From NCBI GenBank assembly GCA_025352405.1, contig JANXTM010000236.1, positions 1 to 44,289 of the forward strand: 44,289 nucleotides of DNA, written 5' to 3'. A model generated the notes under the pieces. It saw only the letters and a program-made list of their open reading frames with translations, was not told where the DNA came from and did not search any database. Position 1 is the stretch's first letter; the number at the start of each line of letters is the position of its first letter. The translations under genes and the position numbers were made by a program. The DNA is from Polaromonas sp. GTDB lineage: Bacteria > Pseudomonadota > Gammaproteobacteria > Burkholderiales > Burkholderiaceae_C. Below are positions 21,398-29,938 of this stretch, piece by piece.

Positions 21398-21569
21398 CCG
21401 CCCTGCTTACATGACAAGTTATTAATACCGTGTCACAAAAAGCGACGCACAACGATTTGTGTTGCTTGACAACTTATGGTTGCGCCTGAACCGTGAGTAG
21501 GCTAGGGCACCCTCGGGTTTTGGCTGGCGAAGCGCAACACTTATCTGGTTGAATTCACTTTAAAAATGG

Positions 21570-21971
21570 GTGCACTCCGTGGGTCCCCTGCATCACGCTA
21601 AAGAAAAAAATGAAAAAATACTGGTGGTTGACGACAATCCAGACATTCGACGTTTGCTCGCCATAACGCTGGGCAACACATACGAGGTGTTGCTGGCTGA
21701 AGACGGTAAGAGCGCATTGCAGGCCATGCGCGACCATGCCCCGCACGCCGTATTGTTGGACAGCATGATGCCCGGTGAGCTGGATGGGTTGCAAGTGTTG
21801 CAGGCCATCAGGTCTGATCCGCAACTAAAAGACACCGTGGTTGCCATGGTCACTGCCCGGGGTCAATCTGTCGACCAGCTGGTGGGTATGGCGCTCGGAG
21901 CCAACGCCTACTTTGTCAAACCTTTCAGCCCTTTGAAAATCATGACGTGGGTGCAGGAGAGCCTTAAATGA
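21570..21971 (+). CDS. Single-domain response regulator
   Basis: The 133-residue CheY-like receiver has KILVVDDNPDIRRLLA (acidic pair Asp21-Asp22), phosphorylation site Asp64 in VLLDSMMPG, the conserved Thr in MVTARG and Lys in FVKPFSP. No output domain is present, so it probably acts by protein contact or in a phosphorelay. The in-frame start is a GTG at 21570. An ATG at 21609 would give the textbook MKKILVVDD start if its six-A run had one more A, so the true start is in doubt. Its stop overlaps the ATG of the next gene (ATGA), and the operon ends with the histidine kinase. Confidence 0.85.
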   Translation: MHSVGPLHHAKEKNEKILVVDDNPDIRRLLAITLGNTYEVLLAEDGKSALQAMRDHAPHAVLLDSMMPGELDGLQVLQAIRSDPQLKDTVVAMVTARGQSVDQLVGMALGANAYFVKPFSPLKIMTWVQESLK

Positions 21972-22171
21972 CTGACGTCAATGCGGGCAATATTGCGGCG
22001 CTTCCACCCGCTTCAGGCGCAGCACAGGACAACTTCCTGCGCGCACAATTGGCGCTCTATGCAGAAGACTTTCAGGCGCTCTTTCTGGCCTATACAGCCC
22101 TTGCGTCGAACCATGAACAATTAAAGGCCTCAGTGCGCGATGGCCTGACAACGGTGAGTCCAAAAGCATGA
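21968..22171 (+). CDS. Small conserved-position protein between receiver and kinase
   Basis: This is a 67-residue protein of no family I recognise. It is locked into the operon by four-base ATGA overlaps at both ends, which is strong evidence that it is translated. The N-terminal 20 residues are rich in Ala, Gly and Pro. Residues 21-60 (DNFLRAQLALYAEDFQALFL, AYTALASNHEQLKASVRDGL) should form one or two amphipathic helices, perhaps a coiled coil. It has no signal peptide, membrane segment or cysteines. It may be an adaptor or inhibitor for the kinase or receiver; that is inference from position only. Confidence 0.75.
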   Translation: MTDVNAGNIAALPPASGAAQDNFLRAQLALYAEDFQALFLAYTALASNHEQLKASVRDGLTTVSPKA

Positions 22172-25080
22172 AAACGATGGCTTTTGGCGATACGCCAGTC
22201 GGCAAGAGCATGCCTGAAAACGGGCTGCTGGCGAAAAAATACGGTCTGCTGTCGGGCATTTGGGCGATTACTTTGCTATTGCTTGTGTGCGTTGCCTTTT
22301 TTAGCCATCTGCAACTGAAAAGCATTCAGGCGCAACAGCTATCGGTATTTGAAAACACGATTGCCAACCTGGTGCGGGTAAATGAAGAACACGCTGTGCG
22401 TACGATTCGCGCTGCCGACCAGACACTTTCATACATGCTGGAGGAATATGCGGCCAAACAAGGCAAGCTTGACCTCGCCAAGATGGTTTCCACTGGCGTC
22501 ATTGACGGCAGCCTGTTTACCCAAGTCGGCATCATCGACTCAGAGGGTATTTTTCAGTTCAGCAATATTGCCTTTGCCAGTGGACTGGATCTGTCTGACC
22601 GGCCCCATTTTAAAATTCATCAACTTGCCGATACGGGCACGTTGCATATTTCCAAAGCAGTTTTGGGGCGGGCGTCGAGCAAGTGGTCGATCCAGCTGAC
22701 AAGACGAATTAACAAACCCGACGGGAGCTTCGGTGGGGTTGCGGTGGTGTCAGTGAATGCAAATTATTTCAGCAAGTTTTATGCCGAGCTGGTGCTACCG
22801 GAAAAAAGTGCGGCTGTTTTGGTCGGGCTGGATGGAGAAATTCGCGCGAGGGAAGCAGACAATAATCTGACGTCTGGTCAAAACATTTCTAAAGCGTCTT
22901 TGTTCAAGCGGATTGGGGACGGCCAAAACACTGGCATGTACACCGCTAAATCTATGGTGGACGGTGTGGAGCGCACTTTCGTTTACCGAACAGTCGCGGG
23001 TTATCCGCTTGTGGTGATGATCGGGTTTGCCACGAGCGGGCTGGCATCCATGCACAACCGAAGCCGGAACGCGCTTGTATTGCAGGCGGCTGGTCTTTGC
23101 CTGCTTTTATTGCTGGTAGCAGCGGTCGGGTCGTTTTATATCTTCAAACTGCAAAGAGAATTAAAAAAGCGCCAGCGTCTTGTAAGTCAATTGCATGCCA
23201 GTGAAACGCGCCTTGAACTGGCACTGTTAGGCGGTGAATTGGGCGCATGGGAGTGGGATCTAGCGCAAGAAAAGTTCACCACCAATACCCAGCTTTGCAA
23301 TTTCGTCGGTTACGCCGATGACAAACTGGTGTTCAACCGAGACTTGCTCGTTTCATTGATTTGTCCGAAAAATGTGAATGAGTTTTTCAGCGCTCTTAGC
23401 ATTCACCTCAATGGGAAAAGCGAAAGATTTAGAAATGAGTCCCGGTTCCGCCACAAAAACGGGAGCTGGATCTGGATCACTCTTACCGGCCGGGTGGTTG
23501 CGCGGGATGACCTGGGTCATGCAGCTCGCTTGTCGGGTACTGCGCAGGACGTCACGTCGCGCGTGAATGCTCGCCTGGCGCTGGCTCGCAGTGAGGAGCG
23601 GTGGCACTTGGCGGCGTCTGGTTCCAACGATGGCATCTGGGACTGGGATGTAGGCAGCGGCACGCTTTTCGCTTCGGTCCGGCTCATTACATTGCTGGAT
23701 TACGGCAGCACCATGTCTGGAAATCCCGTTCAACAATGGGCAACGTACACTCATCCCGACGATAGAGCACGGGCGCGTGAGCATCTTTTAAGCCACTTCA
23801 GGGGGCACACTGATTTTTATCGCCTGGAGCTTCGATTGCGGTGCAGGGACGCCAGCTACAAGTGGATGTTGATTCGGGGTCGTGCTCTGCGTGACACCAT
23901 GGGACGTGCGCTCAGAATGACGGGTTCTGCGTCTGACATCACCGACCAGCGCGCGGCACTGGAGCAGGTGCAGGATCAAAATGAACGCCTGAATGCTATT
24001 TTTTCAATGAGTCCGGATGCGCTGGTTTCTTTTGATCGCGCCTTCCGGGTGAAGTACACCAATCCTGCCTTTGACAAGCTGACGGGCCTGGCTTGTGCAG
24101 ATGTCATCGGGCTTTCAGAAAACGAATTTACAGGATTGTTAAATAGCCACTGTGCAGCGACAGGTTTATTTGGCGGTTTTGACCAGTTGCGAAAACTGTC
24201 TGGTCCGTCAGCATCAAAGGGACACGGGCTAATCGAGATGATATTGCCGACACGACGTGTATTGCAGGCGAAGCTAAAAGCCAGCGAATCGGCTTCGGTG
24301 TCGCAAATTCTCTATTTACGTGACGTTACCCACGAGACCATCGTCGAAGAGATGAAGTCAGAGTTTTTGTCAACCGCCGCGCATGAGTTGCGCACCCCGA
24401 TGGCCAGCATATTGGGATTTTCAGAGGTGTTGCTGACGCACAAACTTGATGAAGTTCAAAACAGGGAGTTTTTGAATATCATTCTTACGCAATCGCAACA
24501 AATGGCTTCCATTCTTGACGAGTTGCTGGACCTGGCCCGCATTGAGGCACGGCAGGAGAAAGATTTTGTCTTCGAAACGCTGAACTTGTCATTGACAGTG
24601 AATCAGGTTGTAAAAGGTTTTAGCCTTCCTCCGGGGCGATCGGCACCCATCGTGGCAATCGAAGGTGCGTTTGTCAGTGCCGATAATGGCAAGGCCAGGC
24701 AGGCCATCCTGAACGTGCTCTCCAATGCCTACAAGTACTCCCCACCCGGCGGACAAGTCAGCATTACTTTTGTGGAGTCATTCGATAAAGACAAGGGGAT
24801 GCTTTGCGGCATTTGTATTAAGGATCAGGGTTACGGCATGACCAGCGAGGAGCTCAACCGGGTGTTTGACCGCTTCTACCGAGCGGATGCTTCGGGCAAA
24901 ACGCCAGGTACAGGACTGGGAATGAGCATCGTGAAGGAAATCATGGCGGTCCATGGCGGAAAAGTAATCGTTGAGAGCGTTTCTGGAGAAGGCACTTCGG
25001 TCACTTTGCTTTTTCCCGGAGCCAGCCGCGACGGGCTGCAGGATCCTATTGACGGATCAGATTTTATGAGCCTGATCTAG
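22168..25080 (+). CDS. Membrane PAS-sensor histidine kinase
   Basis: This 970-residue kinase has a first membrane helix at about 33-52 (SGIWAITLLLLVCVAFF), a periplasmic dCache-like sensing domain to about 300 (GSLFTQVGIIDSEGIFQFSN, LSDRPHFKIHQ) and a second helix at about 306-328. Three PAS regions follow (about 345-470, 475-600, 605-720), of which LGGELGAWEWDLAQ and ASGSNDGIWDWDVGSG are typical. The HisKA box is AAHELRTPMASILGFSEVL with His739, and the ATPase domain has NVLSNAYKYSPPGG, DQGYGMTSEELNRVFDRFYR and GTGLGMSIVKEI. There is no receiver in the protein; the single-domain receiver two genes upstream is the natural partner. Cache ligands are usually small organic acids or amino acids; the one here is unknown. 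Confidence 0.92.
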   Translation: MKTMAFGDTPVGKSMPENGLLAKKYGLLSGIWAITLLLLVCVAFFSHLQLKSIQAQQLSVFENTIANLVRVNEEHAVRTIRAADQTLSYMLEEYAAKQGKLDLAKMVSTGVIDGSLFTQVGIIDSEGIFQFSNIAFASGLDLSDRPHFKIHQLADTGTLHISKAVLGRASSKWSIQLTRRINKPDGSFGGVAVVSVNANYFSKFYAELVLPEKSAAVLVGLDGEIRAREADNNLTSGQNISKASLFKRIGDGQNTGMYTAKSMVDGVERTFVYRTVAGYPLVVMIGFATSGLASMHNRSRNALVLQAAGLCLLLLLVAAVGSFYIFKLQRELKKRQRLVSQLHASETRLELALLGGELGAWEWDLAQEKFTTNTQLCNFVGYADDKLVFNRDLLVSLICPKNVNEFFSALSIHLNGKSERFRNESRFRHKNGSWIWITLTGRVVARDDLGHAARLSGTAQDVTSRVNARLALARSEERWHLAASGSNDGIWDWDVGSGTLFASVRLITLLDYGSTMSGNPVQQWATYTHPDDRARAREHLLSHFRGHTDFYRLELRLRCRDASYKWMLIRGRALRDTMGRALRMTGSASDITDQRAALEQVQDQNERLNAIFSMSPDALVSFDRAFRVKYTNPAFDKLTGLACADVIGLSENEFTGLLNSHCAATGLFGGFDQLRKLSGPSASKGHGLIEMILPTRRVLQAKLKASESASVSQILYLRDVTHETIVEEMKSEFLSTAAHELRTPMASILGFSEVLLTHKLDEVQNREFLNIILTQSQQMASILDELLDLARIEARQEKDFVFETLNLSLTVNQVVKGFSLPPGRSAPIVAIEGAFVSADNGKARQAILNVLSNAYKYSPPGGQVSITFVESFDKDKGMLCGICIKDQGYGMTSEELNRVFDRFYRADASGKTPGTGLGMSIVKEIMAVHGGKVIVESVSGEGTSVTLLFPGASRDGLQDPIDGSDFMSLI

Positions 25081-25173
25081 GGCTGTATTTCAGTTGAGTT
25101 GCCGTGAATCAACAATAATCCTGTGTCTATTGTTTTCCCTGAGTGCAGTTTTCTAAACCTTACACTCAGAGAA

Positions 25174-26250
25174 ATGATTGTTCTGGGATTTGAATCAAGC
25201 TGTGACGAAACAGGTGTGGCGCTGGTCGATGCGTCTGGTTCGGGCGTGCCGCGCTTGCTGGCCCACGCCTTGTTCAGTCAGATTGACATGCATCAGGCCT
25301 ACGGCGGCGTGGTGCCCGAGCTGGCCAGCCGTGACCACATTCGCCGCGTCTTGCCTTTGACGCGCGAGGTTCTGGCGCGAGCCGAGCACGCGCTGGCGGA
25401 TGTGGACGTGGTGGCCTACACGCGCGGCCCGGGTCTGGCAGGCGCGCTGCTAGTGGGCGCTGGCGTGGCGTGCGCGCTGGCGGCGGCGCTTGGCAAGCCA
25501 GTGATGGGGGTTCATCACCTGGAAGGGCATTTGCTCTCGCCTTTTCTAAGTGCTGATCCGCCCGAGTTCCCTTTTGTAGCTTTACTGGTCTCGGGCGGCC
25601 ACACCCAGCTCATGCGGGTTGACCGTGTAGGCAGTTACGAGCTGCTGGGCGAGAGCATTGACGATGCGGCCGGCGAAGCCTTCGACAAGTCGGCCAAGCT
25701 CATGGGTTTGCCCTACCCGGGTGGACCGCATCTGTCAAAACTGGCGGAGCAGGGCGACGCTACAGCTTTCAAATTGCCGCGTCCCCTGCTGCACAGTGGC
25801 AATCTTGATTTTTCATTTGCAGGGCTTAAAACTGCTGTACTGACGCAGGCTAAAAAGCTCGGGGACGAGCTGGACACTCGCAAGGCTGACCTGGCAGCGT
25901 CCACGCAGGCGGCAATTGTTGAAGTGCTGATCAAAAAGTCAATGGCTGCGATGGCGCAAACCGGGCTGCATCGGCTCGTGGTGGCCGGTGGTGTAGGCGC
26001 TAACGCGCTGTTGCGGCGCGAGCTCAACGACGTATCTCTCAGGCGTGGCATCCGAGTGCATTACCCCGAGCTGCACCTGTGTACCGACAACGGCGCCATG
26101 ATTGCACTGGCAGCGGGCATGCGGCTGCAGGCGGGGTTGGAGACCTCGCATCGCGGCTACACGTTTGATGTCAAGCCGCGCTGGAGTCTGCATGAGCCGC
26201 AGGCCGAACCGGTCGTTGCCAGCCAGGTAATTGGCGGCGTTACCGGATGA
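25174..26250 (+). CDS. tsaD: tRNA N6-threonylcarbamoyladenosine synthase subunit TsaD
   Basis: TsaD transfers the threonylcarbamoyl group to A37 of tRNAs reading ANN codons, together with TsaB, TsaC and TsaE. The start at 25174 gives 358 residues beginning [19 protein letters not shown], the universal Kae1/TsaD N-terminus. The metal histidines are His115 and His119 (HHLEGH), and other ASKHA motifs are [40 protein letters not shown] and [15 protein letters not shown] longer frame from 25123 is not needed. A 7-bp inverted repeat CTGAGTG...CACTCAG (about 25140-25170) lies directly before the start. Its end overlaps the convergent hsp20 gene by 11 bases. Confidence 0.97.
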   Translation: MIVLGFESSCDETGVALVDASGSGVPRLLAHALFSQIDMHQAYGGVVPELASRDHIRRVLPLTREVLARAEHALADVDVVAYTRGPGLAGALLVGAGVACALAAALGKPVMGVHHLEGHLLSPFLSADPPEFPFVALLVSGGHTQLMRVDRVGSYELLGESIDDAAGEAFDKSAKLMGLPYPGGPHLSKLAEQGDATAFKLPRPLLHSGNLDFSFAGLKTAVLTQAKKLGDELDTRKADLAASTQAAIVEVLIKKSMAAMAQTGLHRLVVAGGVGANALLRRELNDVSLRRGIRVHYPELHLCTDNGAMIALAAGMRLQAGLETSHRGYTFDVKPRWSLHEPQAEPVVASQVIGGVTG

Positions 26251-26641
26251 CGAGCTGGCTCACATTGCTGACCGGAATTTTCTTGCCCAGCGTCAATGTC
26301 AGTACCCCGTTTTCAAGCGTCGCGCTGCTCGCTGCAACATCAACTTCTAACGGGAAGCGCCAGGCGGCCTTGACCCGACGGGGCGCGTCTGCCTTGCTGG
26401 TCACACGCACCACATCGCCTTCGATGCCGATGTCTAGTTGCTCTTTCGACAAACCGGGAACATCCAGCTGCAGCGTGTAGCCTGCTTCCAGGTCTTCTAC
26501 AGACGATGCCTGGGCCGGGCCACTGTTTGACAGCGAGGATAGGGTGTCGCTCAAAAATTTGTCCAGTGGACCATTGTTGGAAACTCGTGCCGAGCCCTTG
26601 TGTGGCGTTGCGGTAGGGCGGGTAGCGACTGTATAAAACAT
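26240..26641 (-). CDS. Small heat-shock protein (Hsp20/alpha-crystallin family)
   Basis: The 133-residue chaperone has a short flexible N-terminal arm, then an alpha-crystallin domain from about residue 45: [38 protein letters not shown] and the closing [13 protein letters not shown]. The C-terminal IPVSN resembles the I-x-I/V anchor used in oligomer assembly. It holds unfolding proteins without ATP. The ATG at 26641 is preceded by a strong AAGGAG and a heat-shock-like promoter further up. It converges on tsaD with an 11-base overlap of coding ends. Confidence 0.9.
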   Translation of the reverse strand: MFYTVATRPTATPHKGSARVSNNGPLDKFLSDTLSSLSNSGPAQASSVEDLEAGYTLQLDVPGLSKEQLDIGIEGDVVRVTSKADAPRRVKAAWRFPLEVDVAASSATLENGVLTLTLGKKIPVSNVSQLVIR

Positions 26642-26729
26642 GTTGACTCCTTGATGGTTAAAACCAGGGGGAAAAAAGCATTTCCCTTACACTGCCCGGC
26701 TCTCACTGTGATTGCCGCGTACTACCCAA

Positions 26730-26756
26730 CTAGGGCAGGCTGGCAATTTATTCAAG
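26730..26756 (-). promoter_or_regulatory. Sigma-32-like promoter of hsp20
   Basis: The minus strand has CTTGAA, 15 bases, then CCCTAG, close to the heat-shock consensus CTTGAA-N14/15-CCCCAT. It lies about 90 bases upstream of the hsp20 start, implying an untranslated leader of about 80 bases. Confidence 0.5.
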
Positions 26757-26789
26757 CCGTAATTTACAAAAAAAGCACTGTATTTATTT

Positions 26790-28055
26790 ATGCCAAAACT
26801 CTTGAAACACTGGCTCGCAGCCATATTTCTCGGGGCCTCGCTGTCAGTTGCCGCACAGCCCACAACTCAACCCCTGGTGCGCATCGCGCTCATCGAAAGT
26901 CTGTCGGGCCCGTTTGCCAACACCGGCGAAGCTGTTTTTCGAAACTTGCTGTGGGCCAGTGAGCGCGTCAATGCACGCGGGGGTGTCAAACTGGTGGGTG
27001 GTGCGCGCAATCTCGTGATTGAGCGCTATGACAACAAGGGCCAGAACGAAGAGGCGCTGGCGGCCTTGCGCTCTGCGATTGACGATGGCATTACCGTGAT
27101 TGCCCAGGGTAACTCGTCGGCAATTGCGGCGGTGTTGATCGACGCGATCAACAAGCACAATGAACGTGAGCCCGGCAAACGCGTGCTGTTTTTGAACTAC
27201 TCGGCGGTTGACCCAGCACTGACAAATGACAAATGCAGTTATTGGCACTTTCGTTTTGACGCTCACGCTGACATGCGTATGGCAGCGCTCATCGATGTTC
27301 TCAAAGACGACAAGGCACTTAAAAATATTTACCTGATTGGTCAGGACTACAGTTTTGGCCAGTCCGTTTTGAAGGAGGCACGCAAGCAGATCACCGTGCA
27401 ACGCCCTGACGTGCAAATTGTGGGTGACGAGCTGCATGCGCTTGGCAGGGTGAAAGACTTTATTCCCTATGCCATCAAGATCAAATCAAGTGGTGCGCAG
27501 GCGGTGCTCACAGGCAACTGGGGCAATGATCTGACCTTGCTCATCAAGGCGGCCAAAGACGTGGGTTATGAAGGCAAGTTTTACACTTTCTACGGCAACG
27601 CTCTGGGTGTGCCAGCTGCGCTGGGCGAGGCCGGTGTGGGGAGGGTGATTGCGGTAGCCGAATGGTTCCCCAATCTGCTTGGTGCACCTTCTGAGACTTT
27701 TTACCAGTCCTTTCGCCAGCGCTTTCCCAAGCCACAAGATGATTACGTGCACATGCGCATGCAATTGGTGATCGAGGCGCTGGTCCAGAGCATTGAAAAA
27801 GCAGGCACTCTTGACGCTGGTGCGATCGCCGCGCAGATGGAGCGGTCCGTGGTGACGCTGGCCGGGCACGCTGGCGCAATGCGCGCTGCTGACCATCAGT
27901 TCCAGCAGCCCTTACAGGTCGCCCTGATGGGCAAGCAGGGTGATACAGGCGTGAAGTTTGACGTGGAAGGTTCTGGATATGGCTTTCGCGTGATTAAAAC
28001 GATATCGGCGGAGCGGGCTGCGCTGCCGACCAGTTGCAAGATGGTCCGGCCTTGA
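26790..28055 (+). CDS. Branched-chain amino acid-type ABC transporter, periplasmic binding protein
   Basis: The 421-residue protein has a Sec signal peptide (LKHWLAAIFLGASLSVAA, cleaved before QPTTQP) and a Leu/Ile/Val-binding fold: IALIESLSGPFANTGEAVFR, NLVIERYDNKGQNEEALAAL, ITVIAQGNSSAIAAVLIDAI and LIGQDYSFGQSVLKEARKQI. Such proteins deliver amino acids, amides or aromatic acids to an ABC importer. No permease or ATPase gene is nearby, so it is an orphan whose ligand cannot be named. It is divergent from hsp20 and 70 bases before an aminotransferase gene in the same direction, so a shared role in amino-acid use is possible. Confidence 0.88.
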   Translation: MPKLLKHWLAAIFLGASLSVAAQPTTQPLVRIALIESLSGPFANTGEAVFRNLLWASERVNARGGVKLVGGARNLVIERYDNKGQNEEALAALRSAIDDGITVIAQGNSSAIAAVLIDAINKHNEREPGKRVLFLNYSAVDPALTNDKCSYWHFRFDAHADMRMAALIDVLKDDKALKNIYLIGQDYSFGQSVLKEARKQITVQRPDVQIVGDELHALGRVKDFIPYAIKIKSSGAQAVLTGNWGNDLTLLIKAAKDVGYEGKFYTFYGNALGVPAALGEAGVGRVIAVAEWFPNLLGAPSETFYQSFRQRFPKPQDDYVHMRMQLVIEALVQSIEKAGTLDAGAIAAQMERSVVTLAGHAGAMRAADHQFQQPLQVALMGKQGDTGVKFDVEGSGYGFRVIKTISAERAALPTSCKMVRP

Positions 28056-28125
28056 TGCGGACTTCGGGCAGAAACAAAGCGAAACCCTGATATTGAGAAT
28101 TCCAGTCTGAAATTGAAAGTTTTTA

Positions 28126-29313
28126 ATGAGACAAGCCGTTTTAAATCTTGAAGAATCCATGATTCGCCAGGTCGCCAATGCGGGTATGGGGCGCAGCGAC
28201 GTACTGAAGTTCTGGTTTGGCGAAAGCGATGAAGTCACGCCTGCTTTCATTCGGGATGCAGCAATTGCGTCGTTGCAGCACGGTGAGACCTTCTATGCGC
28301 ACAACCTGGGTTTGCCTGAACTGCGCGAAGCCATTGCAGGTTACGCATCCGGCTTGCGGACGGTGGGCGCAGCGCCGATTGGTGCGGAGCGCATTGCAGT
28401 CACATCGGGCGGTGTCAATGCGCTGATGCTGGCCGTGCAGGCGCTGGTCGACATTGGCGATGAAGTGGTGGCAGTGACGCCGGTCTGGCCGAATCTGACC
28501 GCGCAACCCGCCATCATGGGTGCAGTTGTCAAATGTGTCAGCCTCAAACCTGTGGACGGGGAATGGCAACTCGACCTGCCAGAGTTGCTTGCCGCCATCA
28601 CGCCAAAAACGAAGTTGTTGATTGTCAATGCGCCCAACAATCCGACCGGCTGGACGCTCATGCGGTCTGAGCAGGAAGCGATTCTGGCGCATTGCCGGAA
28701 CACTGGCACCTGGATATTGGCCGACGAGGTCTATGAGCGCTTGTACTTTGAGCCGACCTTGAACGGCGCGGCACCCAGTTTTCTGGACATTGCCACGCCA
28801 GAAGACCGCCTTGTTGTTGCGCACAGCTTTTCAAAAAGCTTTTTAATGACCGGTTGGCGACTTGGCTGGCTGGTGATGCCGCCCGGCATGACGCTACACA
28901 TGGGCAAGCTGGTGGAGTTCAACACGTCTTGCGCGCCGGTGTTCATACAGCGCGCTGCGTTGGTGGCGATTGAACGCACGGCAGACATCACGCCCCGCGT
29001 GGTGGGTCACCTTAAGGCCTGTCGGGACACCCTGATTCCGCTTTTGCAGGCTGTGCCCGGCGTGCAGGTGGCGTCTGCCAAAGGTGGCATGTATGCGTTT
29101 TTTAGGCTGCAGGATCAGGTTCGCTTTAGCGATTCACTCAGTACGGCCAAGCGCCTGGTAGCGGAGGCCGGGCTAGGGCTGGCGCCGGGAAATGCATTCA
29201 TGGTAAACCCGGGTCCAGAAGCCCAGGGCTGGCTACGCTGGTGTTTTGCTAGTCAGGATATGGGCAGACTGACACAAGGCGTTGGTCGGCTGGAGCGCTG
29301 GCTTGGGCTATAA
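28126..29313 (+). CDS. PLP-dependent aminotransferase, class I/II
   Basis: The 395-residue fold-type I aminotransferase shows substrate-arm and PLP motifs: HGETFYAHNLGLPELREAIA, SGGVNALMLAVQ (phosphate site), NAPNNPTGW (Asn pairing with the cofactor), ILADEVYERLYF (Asp to pyridine N), and HSFSKSFLMTGWRLGW with the Schiff-base lysine near residue 237. The C-terminal arginine region is NPGPEAQGWLRWCFA. It belongs to the aspartate/aromatic-type subgroup. Its natural amino donor cannot be decided from sequence. A TATAAT overlapping its stop codon probably serves the next gene, rpsO. Confidence 0.9.
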   Translation: MRQAVLNLEESMIRQVANAGMGRSDVLKFWFGESDEVTPAFIRDAAIASLQHGETFYAHNLGLPELREAIAGYASGLRTVGAAPIGAERIAVTSGGVNALMLAVQALVDIGDEVVAVTPVWPNLTAQPAIMGAVVKCVSLKPVDGEWQLDLPELLAAITPKTKLLIVNAPNNPTGWTLMRSEQEAILAHCRNTGTWILADEVYERLYFEPTLNGAAPSFLDIATPEDRLVVAHSFSKSFLMTGWRLGWLVMPPGMTLHMGKLVEFNTSCAPVFIQRAALVAIERTADITPRVVGHLKACRDTLIPLLQAVPGVQVASAKGGMYAFFRLQDQVRFSDSLSTAKRLVAEAGLGLAPGNAFMVNPGPEAQGWLRWCFASQDMGRLTQGVGRLERWLGL

Positions 29314-29314
29314 T
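29309..29314 (+). promoter_or_regulatory. -10 element of the rpsO promoter
   Basis: A perfect TATAAT overlaps the TAA stop of the aminotransferase and lies about 140 bases before rpsO. No good -35 sequence at 16-18 bp is present. The long leader fits autoregulation of rpsO in other bacteria. Confidence 0.45.
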
Positions 29315-29430
29315 CCGAGGTTGTACGTAGCAAGGTGACTCTGTCGCCCCGGTCTTAATAGTACAGATAACTCGGCGATAGCGGTTAACTGGTTAGTGCC
29401 CATGTTGGGACAGCTGCATCGTTCGTAAGC

Positions 29431-29442
29431 GCACCTAGGTGC
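29431..29442 (+). promoter_or_regulatory. Perfect palindrome in front of the rpsO ribosome site
   Basis: GCACCTAGGTGC is a perfect 12-bp palindrome directly before AAGAAAG, the rpsO ribosome-binding region. An upstream hairpin GGTGAC-TCT-GTCGCC (about 29334) is in the same leader. Together they could form the S15 autoregulatory structure, known in other bacteria but variable in sequence. Confidence 0.35.
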
Positions 29443-29455
29443 AAGAAAGAAACTC

Positions 29456-29722
29456 ATGATTGCAAAATCAATCAAGGCTGAAATCGTTCAGTCCAACGCA
29501 CGTGCTGTTGGTGATACCGGCAGCCCTGAAGTTCAAGTGGCGCTGCTAACTGGCCGTATCAATGAACTCACTCCCCATTTCAAGGCCAACGCCAAAGACC
29601 ACCATGGTCGTCGCGGCCTGCTGCGCATGGTTAGCCGCCGCCGCAAGCTTCTGGACTACCTGAAGTCCAAAGACGCTGGGCGTTACACTGCATTGATCGC
29701 CAAACTTGGCCTGCGCAAGTAA
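29456..29722 (+). CDS. rpsO: 30S ribosomal protein S15
   Basis: The 88-residue protein binds the central domain of 16S rRNA and forms bridge B4 with the large subunit. The sequence is canonical for the family: [50 protein letters not shown] and [12 protein letters not shown]. It is followed by a strong terminator and then pnp, the same rpsO-pnp order as in E. coli. The leader carries candidate autoregulatory structure. Confidence 0.98.
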   Translation: MIAKSIKAEIVQSNARAVGDTGSPEVQVALLTGRINELTPHFKANAKDHHGRRGLLRMVSRRRKLLDYLKSKDAGRYTALIAKLGLRK

Positions 29723-29740
29723 GCGATAAAACCTATGAAA

Positions 29741-29775
29741 ACGCCTGAGTTAGTTCACTAGCTCAGGCGTTTTTT
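29741..29775 (+). terminator. Rho-independent terminator after rpsO
   Basis: ACGCCTGAGTTAG-TTCA-CTAGCTCAGGCGT is a 13-bp stem with one G-U pair, followed by a run of T. It is strong, so pnp is transcribed from read-through or its own promoter in the 160-base gap. Confidence 0.93.
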
Positions 29776-29820
29776 ACTTCAAATCATTCGGAATTTCGGC
29801 AAAACGGGTTCGCGCTGTGT

Positions 29821-29865
29821 CATTCCATAAAATTCGCTGCGTAAATGCAGGTATTTTCTGGAATG
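29821..29865 (+). promoter_or_regulatory. Long stem-loop in the pnp leader (possible RNase III site)
   Basis: CATTCCA-T-AAAAT pairs with ATTTT-C-TGGAATG (one mismatch), and CTGC-GTAAAT-GCAG forms a further inner stem. In E. coli a comparable hairpin in the pnp leader is cut by RNase III and lets PNPase repress its own synthesis. The structure is seen here; the mechanism is by analogy. Confidence 0.55.
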
Positions 29866-29938
29866 GCATCGTTCTCACTAGCCACAACTCCGGGCTTTTC
29901 GTGCTGCCTCAAGCGCGTGACATTAGCTGAGATAAAAC

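Noticed and set aside
21466-21500. TTGACA at 21466 as a sigma-70 promoter for the receiver operon
   Set aside because: No acceptable -10 hexamer is found 16-18 bases downstream.
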